Assembly: GCA_000727475.1 (NCBI GenBank)
Contig: KL647312.1
Span: 1,686,793 to 1,750,792 of the forward strand
Direction: 5' to 3'
Source: Sarcocystis neurona
Lineage: Eukaryota > Apicomplexa > Conoidasida > Eucoccidiorida > Sarcocystidae
Length of the DNA: 64,000 bases
Of the stretch, positions 46,301-55,600 are shown piece after piece. Position 1 is the stretch's first letter. Each line of letters begins with the position of its first letter. The notes under the pieces were generated by a model. It saw only the letters and a list, made by a program, of their open reading frames with translations. It did not search any database and was not told the DNA's origin. The translations under genes were made by a program, and so were the position numbers.

Positions 46301-49300
46301 TGATACCAAGGAGCAGCAAGAGTAGCAACGTAGTGCGCAGCAGCCCAGCAGCGAGCCTCCATCAGAGCCATACATATGCGGTGCAGCAGGAAGGCAGTCT
46401 TCCTGAAGGCGCCGATCGAGCAGCAAAGCGAAGCAAGAGCAGCAAGACAGGCAACAAAGTCCTGCACTTCGAGGCGCTTCGCCTTCTCTGCTGCGCTCCC
46501 CACCAGCTGCATGAACTCCAGCTTCGACAAGCCGCAGTCCACGAGGAACCGGCAGAGTAATATAGACGTTGACGCATGCAGCAGCGCACAGCCGGGGTGG
46601 CAGTGGTAGAGCTGGACCGCGTCGCGAAGCTTCAGCTGCACCGCATCGACCGCTGCCGAGATGAGTGCTGCTGCTGCGTCCATAAAATTGCCCCCGGCTC
46701 CTGCTGCTGCTGGTGCTGCTACTGTTCCTCCTGCGGCTGCTGCTCCTGCTCCTGCTGCTGCAGCCGCCGGGTGTGAGCTGCCGCTGCGGTGGTGCGCAGA
46801 CGAAGAGAAATGAAACGCCGCCGTCGGCCAGTGGTAATGGGCGCTACCCCCCCCGCCGCTGCTGCTGCTGCTTCCTGATCCCCCTGACATTCCGAGAGCT
46901 GCGGCAAAGGCGAAGAAGTGGTGGGCTACTGGTGCTGCTGCTCCTCCTCCTGCTCCGCTGCTGCTGCTGCTGCTGCCGGCCACTACTGGCCCAGATCCTT
47001 CCGCTGCAGGAGCAGTCGTCTGCGGCACTACCAGCGTCTGCTGCTGCGGCTCTCCTCCGCCGCCTTGACTCTGCTGCTGCAGCGGCCCGCCGCCGCCGGC
47101 TCCTCCTCCTGCTGCCTGCTGCTGCTGCTGCACCTCTGCGCCTGCCTTTTCCGCCGCTGCTGCTGCCCCTCCTCCCCCGCCGCCGCCACCCCCCCCACGA
47201 CGCAGGGACCACATCATTCCTCCTCCTCCACCGCTGCTGCTGCTCGACTTTTCGCTTGCTGCTGCTGCGCCACTCGAGCTGCTGCTGCTGCCTCCCGCGC
47301 CTCGCAGCAAGACAGCTGCAAGCGGCGACGACCCTTGATGCTGCTGCTGGGCGGGTGCTGCGCTACTTCCTCCTGCTGCTGCCGCCCCTCCGCTTGCGGC
47401 TCCCCCCGTTTTACTGCTGCTCGTCTCTGGAGCATCGCGGCCACCGCCGGCGCCGCCTACCGTTGCTGCGGCTCCTCCTCCTCCTGTGTGGGGTGCTGCT
47501 GCTGCTGCGGCTGCTCCAGGGGCTGCAGTAGCTCCCCCAGGCGCAGGAAGGAATGCAGGAAGCTGTAGGCCGCTTGGAACGATCAATCCTGATGCACCGC
47601 TGCCGAACCCTGTACTGCCTGCAACAGCAGCAGCAGCACTGCTGCGGCGGTGGCTACACTGTGACAGCACTGCTTCAATAGCAGGAGGAACCAGCAGCAC
47701 TACGTCTTCTTTCGCTGCAGTTGTTGCGCTGCCGCTGTCGCTGCCTCCTCCTCCGCCTCCTCCACCGGCCCCACGTAGCTACAACAGTAGACGCACCAGC
47801 GGCAGACGCAGCAGCAGCTGACCCTGCTGTGCTGCTGCTGCTGCTACTGCAGCCCCCTCCATCAAAAGCAGCACTCAGCCAAGCACCCACACTCCTTCCG
47901 CCTCCTCCTCCTGCAGCTGCTGCAGCAGCAGCACCTTCTCCTCCTCCCCCACCTGCTGCTGCTCCGCTCTTCTCTCCCTTGCTGCTGCTGTTGCTGTTGC
48001 CCGCGGCGCGTCGCTCGTGCTGCTGTTGCTGCGGCTGCCCTCCGGCTCGCACCAACGGCTGCTGGAACAGCTGCTGCTGCTGCAGCTGCACCAGTGTGTT
48101 CCGCATGTACGCGTACAAAGCTGCTGCTTGGCCTTCGGTAGCAGCTGCCTGCCACACAGAGTCGCCCTGCCCTCGGCACGCTTCTGCTGCTTGAGCGTAC
48201 GCAGCAGCTGCAGCAGCAGGTGCTCCTCCGAGCAGCAGCGCATCCCCCGCCTGCTTTTGCAGCCGCGCCGGTAGCAGCCTAAGCAGCGCAGCAGAAGAAA
48301 CAGCAGACCCTCCTTCACTCGCAGAAGACGACGCAGCAGACGGAAGCGAAGGACCACCTGCTCCGCACGCATGCCGCCGAGGTGACCCTCCAGGAGAAAT
48401 CGGGACAGAATTTACGACTAGTGTAGAGCCGCTACTGCGGACCGTACTGCTGCTGCCACTAGCTGCTCCTGCTGCACCCCCTCCCGCTGCGGCTCCAGGT
48501 GTCTGCGACCCCCCTCCCCAAGCTGCTGGTGCTGCTGTTATTGCACTGCTGCCAGTAGCAGCTGCAGATGCCCCCCCCACGTTGGACAGCAGTTGCTGCC
48601 CCGAGTTGCTGCCGCTCACTGCTCTGGGCGTCTCAGCAACAGCAGCGCTGCTAACGTTGCTGCCGCCCACAATCAATCCCGCCGCATGCGAACCGACGAA
48701 AGAGCCGCTGCTGCTGCCACCGGCCAAGGCCCGCAGCTGCAGGCGCCTCCCCTCTGCTGCAGCAGCAGCGCATCCTCCTCCTCCTGCCGCTGCTCCCTTG
48801 TTCTGCTGCTGCTGCAGCGGTGTGTCCAAAGGCGTCACGAGCAGCGGGCATCGGTCTGGCGAACGCAGGGCCAGTGCACCCAGCTGTCGCAGCAAGGAGA
48901 CGAAAAAATCATTTTTTGCTGCTGCCACAGCAGCAGATCCTTCACACAGCGTGGGGGGCAGCAGTGTTCCTGCAGCAGCACCCGCAGGAGCCGCAGCCGT
49001 CCGAGGAGGGAACCAAAAGATATGCTCTGCGTACTCGGGAGCTTGCCGGCGCAGCAGTTCCACTGCCGCACAGTAGTGCTGCAGTGCTGCTGTCTCCCAC
49101 TCGTGCCGCTGCTGCTGCTCCCCCTGCCCCCGGGCCGACCCTCCCGCCGCACCAGCAGCCGCAGCGCCGGGGTCAGAAGCAGCAGCGGCAGCGTCACGAG
49201 CTGCAGCAGCAGCGGCAGAGGCCGCTGCGTCACGAGGAGGAGGAGAAGTAGCAGCAGCGTCAGGAGAAGATGGAGAAGGAGCAGCAGCGTCCGCTGCACC

Positions 49301-50389
49301 AGCGCTGCGGCCATGACAGCAGCAGGAGCAACAGTCGCCTGCTGTACAGCACTCGTGCATGCGCGGGACTACAAAAAGGCGATGAACAAGAACAGACGGA
49401 TATGCTTCCACCAAGAGGCGACGGAAACTGGCATACATGCATGACACCGCTGCTGTTTTAGCAGCAGCAATGGCGTCGACAGGACGGGCTTCTCCTCGAG
49501 CAGCAGCTTGGACTTCACCTAAAACTTCAACTCCGCCGTCTGCCGCCGACGCTGCTTCTGTCGCATCTCCTGCTGCTGCTGTACCTTCTGCTGGTGTTGT
49601 ACCTTCTGCTGGTGCTGTACCTTGTGCTGCTGCTGTGCCTTCTGCTGCTGCGCCTTCTGCTGCTGCTGCTGCGCCTTCTCGTGCTGCGGTTGCAGTTGCA
49701 CCTGCTGGACCTGTTACAGGAGGCTGCGCCGCACTGCGGCGCTGTCGAGGACGCGATGCTGCTGCAGCCGCACATGGCGCTTCTTCGTCTGGCGGGAAAA
49801 GCTGCGGTTCTGCAGCAATCGCGATCGCAGCGATAATTTGTCTGTGCAAGTGGAGGTCTGCCCACTCCGTTGCGACGTACTGTGGGGTCTGAAAGGAGCA
49901 GTGGACGCCTGCGGCTGCAAGAGCGACGGGTTGCTGCCGCTGCGACTGCGCTGCCGTTGCTCCTCCTGCTGCTGCTGGTGGCCACCTCGCTGCTGTTGCG
50001 CCTTCTGCTTTCAGCGGCGCGTCGCCCACCGGCAGACTCGCCGACGCATGCAACTGTGCTGCAGCTGCAGCAGCACCGCCAGAAGCGCCGCCACCCCCAC
50101 CTCCCCCTCCACCAGCAGCAGGAAACGAAGCCGCATGCGCCGGCGTGTGCGGAAGGACGGCGGCGTTCGCAGCAGCTGCAGCCGCCAGCGCGGGTGGCAG
50201 CGACGACAAGAAAGGCTGCAGACAGGGATCCTCTTGAGATAGCGGAAGGGCAGCTAAGGAGGCGAAGGAAAATCCACGCATCAGAGCAGCAGCTTCTCGG
50301 ACATACAACGCAGCCGGCGTTTCTCCCACAGGCAGCAGCAACACGCGCACGCGACCGAAGTCGCTCAGATCTGTGTCTGCCGGCAGCAT
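27652..50389 (-). CDS. TRS120: Trs120/TRAPPC9-like TRAPP subunit, eleven-exon gene
   Basis: A subunit of the TRAPPII tethering/Rab-GEF complex acting at the Golgi and endosomes. The gene was assembled from exons at 50389-~47760, ~47760-~46307, 45209-44635, 43093-41912, 41020-40680, 39853-38580, 38174-37754, 36814-35486, 34676-34010, 31314-30769 and 28377-27652. From exon 3 onward every junction has GT-AG ends and the intron phases agree (0, 0, 2, 1, 2, 2, 0, 0). Family blocks appear in the expected order. They are an N-terminal strand-rich block (GRVRVLLLPVGETPAALYV), a GD-LLL-G and W-A-EG helical region, a helical domain with AFRKTAF, then successive beta-sandwich segments with N-x-hydrophobic signatures (RNPLSIELVL, LLLENVGKLPVRQL, FLDLQNASATAF, YVENLYEQPLQ). 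The product is about 3,700 residues against roughly 1,150-1,300 for typical relatives. The excess is Gln/Ser/Ala, Arg/Ser and Lys/Arg insertions between conserved blocks. The exon 1/2 join and the exon 2 donor are uncertain. Confidence 0.85.
28378..30768 (-). other. Trs120 intron 10
   Basis: 28380-29750 is rich in CTG/TGC triplets on the sense (minus) strand, opposite in orientation to the flanking exons. 29760-30740 is TA/CA microsatellite with imperfect local repeats (for example CTGAAACKCC-type blocks near 30223 and 30388). The long minus-strand frames here are Cys/Leu-rich complements. I see no gene inside. Confidence 0.6.
30769..31314 (-). CDS. TRS120: Trs120-like gene, exon 10 (Arg/Ser-rich)
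   Basis: Acceptor CCGTTGCAG and donor TACCGC/GTAAGG. Length 546 bp, phase 0 on both sides, joining exons 9 and 11 in frame. The product is Arg/Ser-rich with RS and SD dipeptides and has no recognisable family block. A second frame (poly-Ala/Glu) is also open here, but it fails the phase test. Confidence 0.6.
31315..34009 (-). other. Trs120 intron 9
   Basis: A 2.7-kb intron, TA/CA microsatellite at 31440-31580 and 31870-32360, then a GC-richer, non-repetitive island at 32380-33440 that carries the palindrome series and a long plus-strand open frame (see findings), then ordinary sequence to the exon 9 donor. Confidence 0.6.
32557..32963. repeat. Interspersed TGTACGTACA palindromes
   Basis: Exact TGTACGTACA at 32557, 32657, 32736, 32824 and 32920, and the variant TGTACGCACA at 32954. 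Most sit in a wider GTGTACGTACAC context. Spacing is 100, 79, 88, 96 and 34 bp. The spacers do not align with one another, so this is a recurring motif rather than a simple tandem repeat. The function is unknown; the shape recalls the short palindromes bound by apicomplexan AP2 proteins. Confidence 0.8.
34010..34676 (-). CDS. TRS120: Trs120-like gene, exon 9
   Basis: Acceptor TTTTCGTCGCAG and donor GCCGCAG/GTAAAT (phase 0). It encodes RRPRLLLETQDYPERLVEKL and LQISWRCTPAQQGSLLLKTL, the family's W-x(5)-G-x-L segment, then Gln/Ser/Ala repeats. The in-frame stop at 33953 lies in the intron. Confidence 0.8.
35486..36814 (-). CDS. TRS120: Trs120-like gene, exon 8
   Basis: Acceptor TTCTTCTGCATGCAG and donor GTGCAG/GTAAGG (phase 2). 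It has VTVRVQVGLQLRAAGVNLF, then poly-Gln, Ala and Ser insertions, then CCVVFLDLQNASATAFRC: the third sandwich split by some 330 residues of low-complexity sequence. Confidence 0.8.
36815..37753 (-). other. Trs120 intron 7
   Basis: Holds the GGGACCCAGTACATTCACTG satellite and TA-rich spacers at 37066-37410, and a repeat-poor stretch at 37430-37750. No gene is seen. Both splice sites are assigned by phase. Confidence 0.65.
37066..37410. repeat. Satellite of five units in Trs120 intron 7
   Basis: Five copies of GGGACCCAGTACATTCACTG followed by YAGCTCATATA and a TATACATA spacer of variable length, starting near 37069, 37119, 37176, 37260 and 37347. The cores are nearly identical, and the TA spacers grow from about 50 to 90 bp along the array. 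Confidence 0.9.
37754..38174 (-). CDS. TRS120: Trs120-like gene, exon 7
   Basis: The acceptor is a pyrimidine tract ending CCGCTGCAG and the donor is CATCAG/GTATAG (phase 2). Phase selects the frame that ends DAVIIPPGKQLCVPICCLAS, matching the closing strand of the second sandwich. Two other open frames in this stretch fail the phase test. Confidence 0.75.
38580..39853 (-). CDS. TRS120: Trs120-like gene, exon 6
   Basis: The acceptor is a pyrimidine tract ending CCCGGGCAG and the donor is GAACAG/GTACGG (phase 1). It is Ser/Asp/Glu-rich, then a strongly basic tract (RRKKGKRQRKRRGERTERRR), then the second sandwich, LWEGQQRLQLLLLENVGKLP, followed by FRILWRPPQP. Confidence 0.8.
40680..41020 (-). 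CDS. TRS120: Trs120-like gene, exon 5
   Basis: Acceptor GGTGCAG/GTCACT and donor CCG/GTAGGT (phase 2). It begins VTVLPKEEGRLYFTGLSYTL, the last strands of the first beta-sandwich, followed by a Gln/Ser/Ala linker. The 4/5 join restores a contiguous family-like strand pair. Confidence 0.85.
41021..41911 (-). other. Trs120 intron 4, CAG-oriented like an exon
   Basis: The exon 4 to exon 5 join is supported by phase and by the continuous beta-sandwich. Yet this 891-bp intron has CAG triplets on the sense strand and an open, Glu/Gln/Ser-rich frame of about 130 codons (41458-41069). It includes a CTCTCGCTGCAACTGCTG 18-bp tandem repeat (about four copies, 41221-41300) that encodes SSSCSE units. It could be an alternative or former exon. 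Confidence 0.5.
41912..43093 (-). CDS. TRS120: Trs120-like gene, exon 4
   Basis: The acceptor CACTGCAG gives phase 0 and the donor is TTCGAG/GTACGA (phase 0). It contains PLLTKLQPVVETSVVL, the short NVLMYNPFLSAG motif and the first beta-sandwich, VSVRNPLSIELVLDKAKLL, which continues seamlessly into exon 5. The upstream two thirds are Gln/Ala insertions. The exact 5' border is inferred from phase. Confidence 0.8.
43094..44634 (-). other. Trs120 intron 3
   Basis: 43260-43660 has CTG-type triplets on the sense strand, 43900-44050 has the opposite orientation, and 44100-44470 is TA/CA microsatellite. Open frames here run on from the neighbouring exons or derive from the repeats. No independent gene is visible. 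Confidence 0.55.
44635..45209 (-). CDS. TRS120: Trs120-like gene, exon 3
   Basis: The acceptor is a pyrimidine tract ending TTTCTGCAG and the donor is CAG/GTAAAT (phase 0). It contains LDFLLRHAKRMRFYK and the block WWPTVQSRILHILKLSSEHM, corresponding to the family's W-P-x-LQ helical segment before the first beta-sandwich. Confidence 0.8.
45210..46306 (-). other. Trs120 intron 2
   Basis: Mostly CTG/TGC triplets on the sense strand, with a pyrimidine-rich 3' end. The reading frame of exon 2 happens to stay open across it, giving Cys/Ala-rich sequence with no family similarity, so I treat it as intron. Confidence 0.55.
46307..47760 (-). CDS. TRS120: Trs120-like gene, exon 2
   Basis: Read in the frame containing KEDVVLLVPPAIEAVLSQ, then long Gly/Ala/Ser insertions, then the helical block that includes AVQLKLRDAVQLYH, LSKLEFMQLVGSAAEKA and GAFRKTAFLLHRICMAL. 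The donor is uncertain. GTATCA after 46307 gives a good-looking site but the wrong phase for the next exon, and GTATGG a little upstream gives the right phase. The frame stays open beyond, so length alone does not decide. Confidence 0.7.
47760..50389 (-). CDS. TRS120: Trs120-like gene, exon 1
   Basis: ATG at 50389. It carries the N-terminal Trs120 block, then (after Gly/Ala insertions) TEWADLHLHRQIIAAIAIA, the AYPSVLVHRLFVV block, and LQKQAGDALLLGGAPAAAAA followed by SVWQAAATEGQAAAL, which match conserved Trs120/TRAPPC9 segments. The 3' border is uncertain: the frame must change near a GGA/AGG run at about 47740-47765. Confidence 0.8.
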
Positions 50390-50530
50390 CCTGGGGCAGC
50401 GATCCTCAGAAGCCCGTCAATTCACCTATGTACACAAGCGTATGTAGACACATGGCAGCAGCAGCAAAATATGAAACCCGCTGAGGCGTAGTGTCTCGCC
50501 CGTGCAGGGGGTGCTGCTGCTGCAGCTCCT

Positions 50531-51060
50531 TCACTGGACACCACTTTTGCACACTTCCGACAGAGAAATGGCTGCCGCAGCTGCTGTTACTTCCGCTGCT
50601 GCTGAAGTCGCCAGTGTGAACCTGCTGCTGCTGCCAGCTGGTTGTGTCTGGCTGCTGCTGCTGCTGTTTCTGCCTGGCTGCTGCCGCTGGTACTGCAGCG
50701 TCTTCTGTTCGTGGTGGCGCAACGGCCGCCAGTCGTCCGGCCCGGGCTGACCTTCTGTGTCGTCCTCCGGCACAGGGGGGAGTCTCCTAGGCATGCTTCT
50801 CTTGCTTTTGCACCAGTTGCTGCTGTTGCCTCTTCTGCGGCAGCAGTTGCTGTTTAAGCTTCTCCACTTACTGCTGTTGCTTGTGCCGCAGCAACGCCTC
50901 TGCTGCTTCTTCTGCTGCAGCAGCGCCCGCCGCTGCTTCTGCTGGGCCTTTCCTCCGCGTGCTGCGGCACCTGCTGCCTGCTGCTGCTTTCGCGGGGGAT
51001 CTCCTCCTGCTGCTGTTCGTTATCCTGCAGGAGTGCTGCTGAGAAGAGCTACGCCAGAAG
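50531..51060 (-). CDS. Weak candidate small gene or upstream exon
   Basis: The minus strand is CAG-oriented. One frame is open from about 51030 to 50531 and includes an ATG at 50794 beginning MPRRLPPVPEDDTEGQPGPD. It is acidic, then Gln/Ser-rich, then Ala-rich, and ends 140 bp before the Trs120 ATG. A GTAAGT donor-like site sits near 50870, so the segment may instead hold two exons. No family was recognised. It could be a separate short protein or 5' leader sequence of Trs120. Confidence 0.3.
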
Positions 51061-51806
51061 GTACACATGTCGACGCATGCGCCGCTGTCCCCACGCTGCA
51101 GAAACACCGCAGCAACAGCACCACACCTCAGCAGCGCGCTGCCCAGCGTGTAACCGCACATACACCTAACTTCATACATTTATATATGGAGGACGAACAG
51201 ACACGCAGATACACGCAATCGAGGCGCGTGCGTTTCCAGTTCAGTACGTGTAGCGCAAGGAACGCTTCTCCGTCTGGAGCACAGCTTCACGGGGGGAAGC
51301 GTTGAAAAACTTTGCAGGAGCAGCAGGGGAAATACGCAGGAGAAGCAGCAGCAGCAGCACCGGTGTGTGCAGCGAGAAAATTCTCCGGCAACACTACACG
51401 CATTCCTCCTCCTCGTCGGTGTACTGCTCCTTCTTTGACAACCTCAGCACGGGGCTCGGCAGCAGGACCCCGCAGCACGAGAACCAGCAAATAGCCGAAG
51501 TGTGAACACCAGCAGCAGCATCACGAGCACAGAGCAGCAGCAGCTGCAGCAGGAGAGCGCGAACCAACAGCAGGATGAAGAGGAGGAGTTGCAGAGAGAA
51601 GCACGAGACGAAACAAACAGCAGAAGCACGAGGCAGGGTCGGGAGTCGCAGAAAGCAGCAACAGCAGCAAAAGGCAGCAGCGAGAGAACCATTAGCAGCA
51701 CCCCTGCAGTTGCTGTGAAGCGTTATGCCAGGGGGACGTACAGTACGAGTGGAAAGCGAGACGCGAGAGAGCAGCTGTTGTCGCTCTTCTATGTCTGGTC
51801 ACGACG

Positions 51807-52690
51807 CTAGATTGCTGCAGGTCCTGCCTTTGCTCCTCGTGTGGCTGTCGTTGGCTCTGCGGCCTTCCTGCTGGCTGTCTGGCCGCTGGTGATTCGGCTA
51901 GGGGTCCTGTTGTGACGCCACTGCTGCTGCCTGCAGCTGCAGCTTCTCCTCCTGGTGCGGCTGCAGCTCTCCGCTTTCGCTGCCGCTGACGCGCTTGTAA
52001 AGTTGCTGCTCATCGCCTTGTCCCCGTTGCTGCTGCTTCGCCTGGTTTTCAGACGTGCGCGGGTTTTGATGTGGGTGCTGATGGTGGGCTGCGGCGTCGC
52101 TGCTGGTGCTGGACCGTGGGCGCTCTCGCCGCCGGTACTGCTGCACACACCACTGCAGGCAGAGGAGGCGGGCAGCAGCAGCGGCAGGGCAGACGCCCCA
52201 GAGCGAGGATAACACCGAGACACAGACTGCGACAGAAGAACGAAGAAAAGCAGCAGCCGTAAAGAAGGAAAAGTGGCGGTTCCTCGGGTGAGATGCAGCG
52301 GGGAGAAGACGACACGAGAAGAGCGAACAGCATGCAGATGACGGAAGGCGCTCCCGCGTCAGGGAAGAGGAACTGTGTCTGGTGCTGCCTCCTCGCTGCC
52401 ACAACCACTTCGTACGCCGGAACGGCAGCAAGTGGCGCAGATACGCACGGCGCCTACACGTGAAAAGGCAGGAAAAGGGAAATCAGGACACCTTTTTGTT
52501 GAAGGGCAGGAGCACAGAGAGAAGACGAAGGAAACAAGCTGCTGGGCGCAGAGGCTGCGATGCGCTGTCGCGGGGGGCCGAAGCAGCCGGCACGCCGGCA
52601 GCAAAATGGTGATGTGTCACTCACACGCTGTTGCTGTTTGTTTGACCGCCGCGATTTTTACGGGCAGATTTCGACGACAGCCCGCCACCA
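51807..52690 (-). CDS. Weak candidate two-exon coding segment
   Basis: A pyrimidine tract ending CTGCCTGCAG precedes a minus-strand segment at 52152-51807 that is hydrophilic, Ser/Arg/Thr-rich and ends at TAG. Upstream, a short piece ending at 52625 has a perfect GTGAGT donor and can join it in phase 2. All three frames of the downstream segment are open for 80 codons or more, so the frame is not certain. No domain is recognised. Confidence 0.25.
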
Positions 52691-52699
52691 GGCTGCTGC

Positions 52700-55600
52700 T
52701 GCTACTGTGGCCACGAGGGTGTAGACGTGTGCTGCTGCTGCGGCTCAAAAGCAAGGAGAAATGGCCGCGTATATGTGTCAGGCAGGACTTGCGGCAAGCA
52801 GCTACACAGGAGCGTATGTGCAGGCCTGGCAGAGGCCAACAACCCACTACCACCGATGCAGCTGCGACAAGGGGACGGGAAAAAACGGGAGCGACAGCAG
52901 CTGCAGCACCGCGCCGCAGCGGCCGCGGCAGCGGCAGGAAGCGGAGAAGAAACACACCATCAGCAGACAAGAGGGTAGGGGCCTCTGCGGCCACCGCGAT
53001 AAAGCGGGCGCAGCAGCAGCAGTTGCTAGATCGGGCCAGACACAGAGGAGCAGGCAGGAAGAGCGAACAAAGTCAGCCCTACCCTATTACTACCAAGCGC
53101 ACGTAATTGTGCAAACAGAAGCAGCGGCACCACCAGCCGCAGCAGCACTGTGGCGGCTCGCGCGCAACGGCAGCAGGCAGAGTAGCAGTGACGGGAGCGC
53201 GCGCGGCAGCGCGACAGCAGCAGCAGGAGCACCGCTCGCAGCAGCAGACCCTCACAGAGAACGAGGAGCAACAACGCAGCAGCGCACGCAAAAACAGCAG
53301 CACACACGCAGCAGCAGCAGCAGACGCAGCAGCAGCAGGGCGGACGCAGCAACGAGCGATCCCGGCGCCGGCACGGCAGACGATCCACACCAAAAGAAAC
53401 AGCAGCACGCGTGAGGGGCTAGCTGCTATTGTAGTACTCGGGCCGTCAGGTGTCGCAAAGTGAAGAGTCAGCTGCATCGGTAGCAGCTGCCGCATATCTC
53501 CGTAGCAGCAGCGAAGGAGAGGAGATGCGCCCGCAGCAGCTGCACCCCCCCAGTACGAGGTGCAGCAGCAGCGCAATTGCAAGGAGAGGAAGATCATCAC
53601 GCCGACGCACCTTGACAACATGCATCACGATGAGATTAGGCAGCAACAGTGCTACTACAGCAGCACGGTCCCTTCCTTCCCTACGCAACTGCACAGCACG
53701 GGGAGACACACTGCCTCGCAGGCGCAGTGCTGCGCTGCCCGAGGGCAAGAGCACTGATCGCAGCAGCAGCGGCAGCAGCAACGGCAGCAGCAACGGCAGC
53801 AGCAACGGCAGGAGAGCAGCAGACGAACAGCAGGGGAGAGACTGCAGCAGCGCACGTGCGGAGTCAACAGAGAGCAACGCGACACGAGTACCCCTGAGCA
53901 CCAGCAGCAGCGGGAGCAGCAGCACCAGCGGGAGCAGCAGCACCAGCGGTGGCACGCAGTAGTAAACGGAAGCGTACGCGACAGTAAACAGAGCAGTCGG
54001 AGCAATGAGTGACCGTCGCAGAAGAAATCGCAGCAGTAGCAGCAGCGAGAAGCAACTGCAGCAGACAGAACCAAAAGCACCACCGGCAGAACGCGGCAGC
54101 AGCAGCTGTCGCTCCCAAGAGTTGATGGCAGCAGAGGAAGAAGTGTAGCCGGCGCCAACAGTCTGTGGCTGCAACCCTGCTCCACTCTGTAACTTCGACG
54201 TGTGTTCGACGGTGAAGAAACGGCTCTCCTGTTTTTCGTCTCAGTGTCGCCCTCCCTGCAGCCAGCCTCCCGCACGCAAGAAGGCATATGCACCCACACA
54301 TGCAGACTATGTCCAAAGGCTATTCACTTCCTACGGTAATACACACCTCGGCAGTGGTCCTTGTCTGCTGGTCATGACAGAAGAAAAGGGGAACCAAACA
54401 CAAACAATACACGGGGTCCAGCTGGGTACCATGAGTCTGCGAAGCTCTCAGAGACTGCAGCCAGAGAAAAGACTTCCGCAGCCACGCTGCAACTACACAC
54501 TGCAGCACAAGGAGCGCTACTCAACGGCTTCACCAGCCGGGTCCACGTACGTACATGTACATATCTGTAAAAGAATCACTGATACACTCTTAATCTGGGT
54601 GCACATACATACGTATTTACATACATGACTCCCCCCTTTGAAGTGAGACAGATGTGTACTTGTCACGCGTAGCTGCGTATGTATCCACATCAATGTCCTG
54701 TTTCGTATGCATATACATACATATGTATATATATGTATATATGTCGGTGGTCACGTGCTCAGAGAGAAACAACGCGCATGGCTATGAACTGTCTTTGTAT
54801 TCAGATGTATCGCACTCACAGGCTGGCCAGATAGCTTTGCGTATCGGTCTATACGTCTGTCTGTCTACTTATTAATATCTCTGGGCACGTGTTTACACAC
54901 AACGCCCATAAACATTGACGGATGGAGTAAGTGGTTGCACCTGGATGTTTAGGCTGTGCACGTCGGTCATATACTTCTGGTATTTGCACTGTGCCGCACA
55001 GCAGAAGACGCTTCCAGGGTAGTACATACAACTACGACTTCCTGAATGGCGCAAAAGGATATAGCTACACGTCTGGTTACAGAGGCGTGTACGAATATCG
55101 GCACAGCTCGCACACACAAACCCGCGTCTGGGAGCGGACTGTCTGCTGCCCACGCCCGATAAGTGGAGTTCACAATGCTGCACGTGCCCCCCTTGCATAC
55201 ATCCACTTGCACACTTGGTGAATCTACGCGTACGTCCCTCAAAATTACCTGTAGAGGGCAAGACCGTGAATGCATGCCATATATATACATATGTGTATAT
55301 ATATACCTACGTATGTGCGCCCGCATGCTAGCCTTCATCAGTTCTCATCGCCATATAGATAATCCGAGACTAATTTGTCGACAAGCGGAACTTTCGCCGC
55401 TCACAGATGAGAGGTCTGCTATACGTTTGCGACAAGCGTTTTCACTGATGCAACAGGCTGTCGCCAGAGCGGCTTTATGTGAATCCTGAGTACGCAGCTG
55501 CCAAAGGCAGCAAACAGGGCGCAGGCGACTGAAGGAGAAATAACCGGCTGACTCGTAGACCACTAGACAGCAGCGGACTAAACGAGAACGAACAGGAGAA

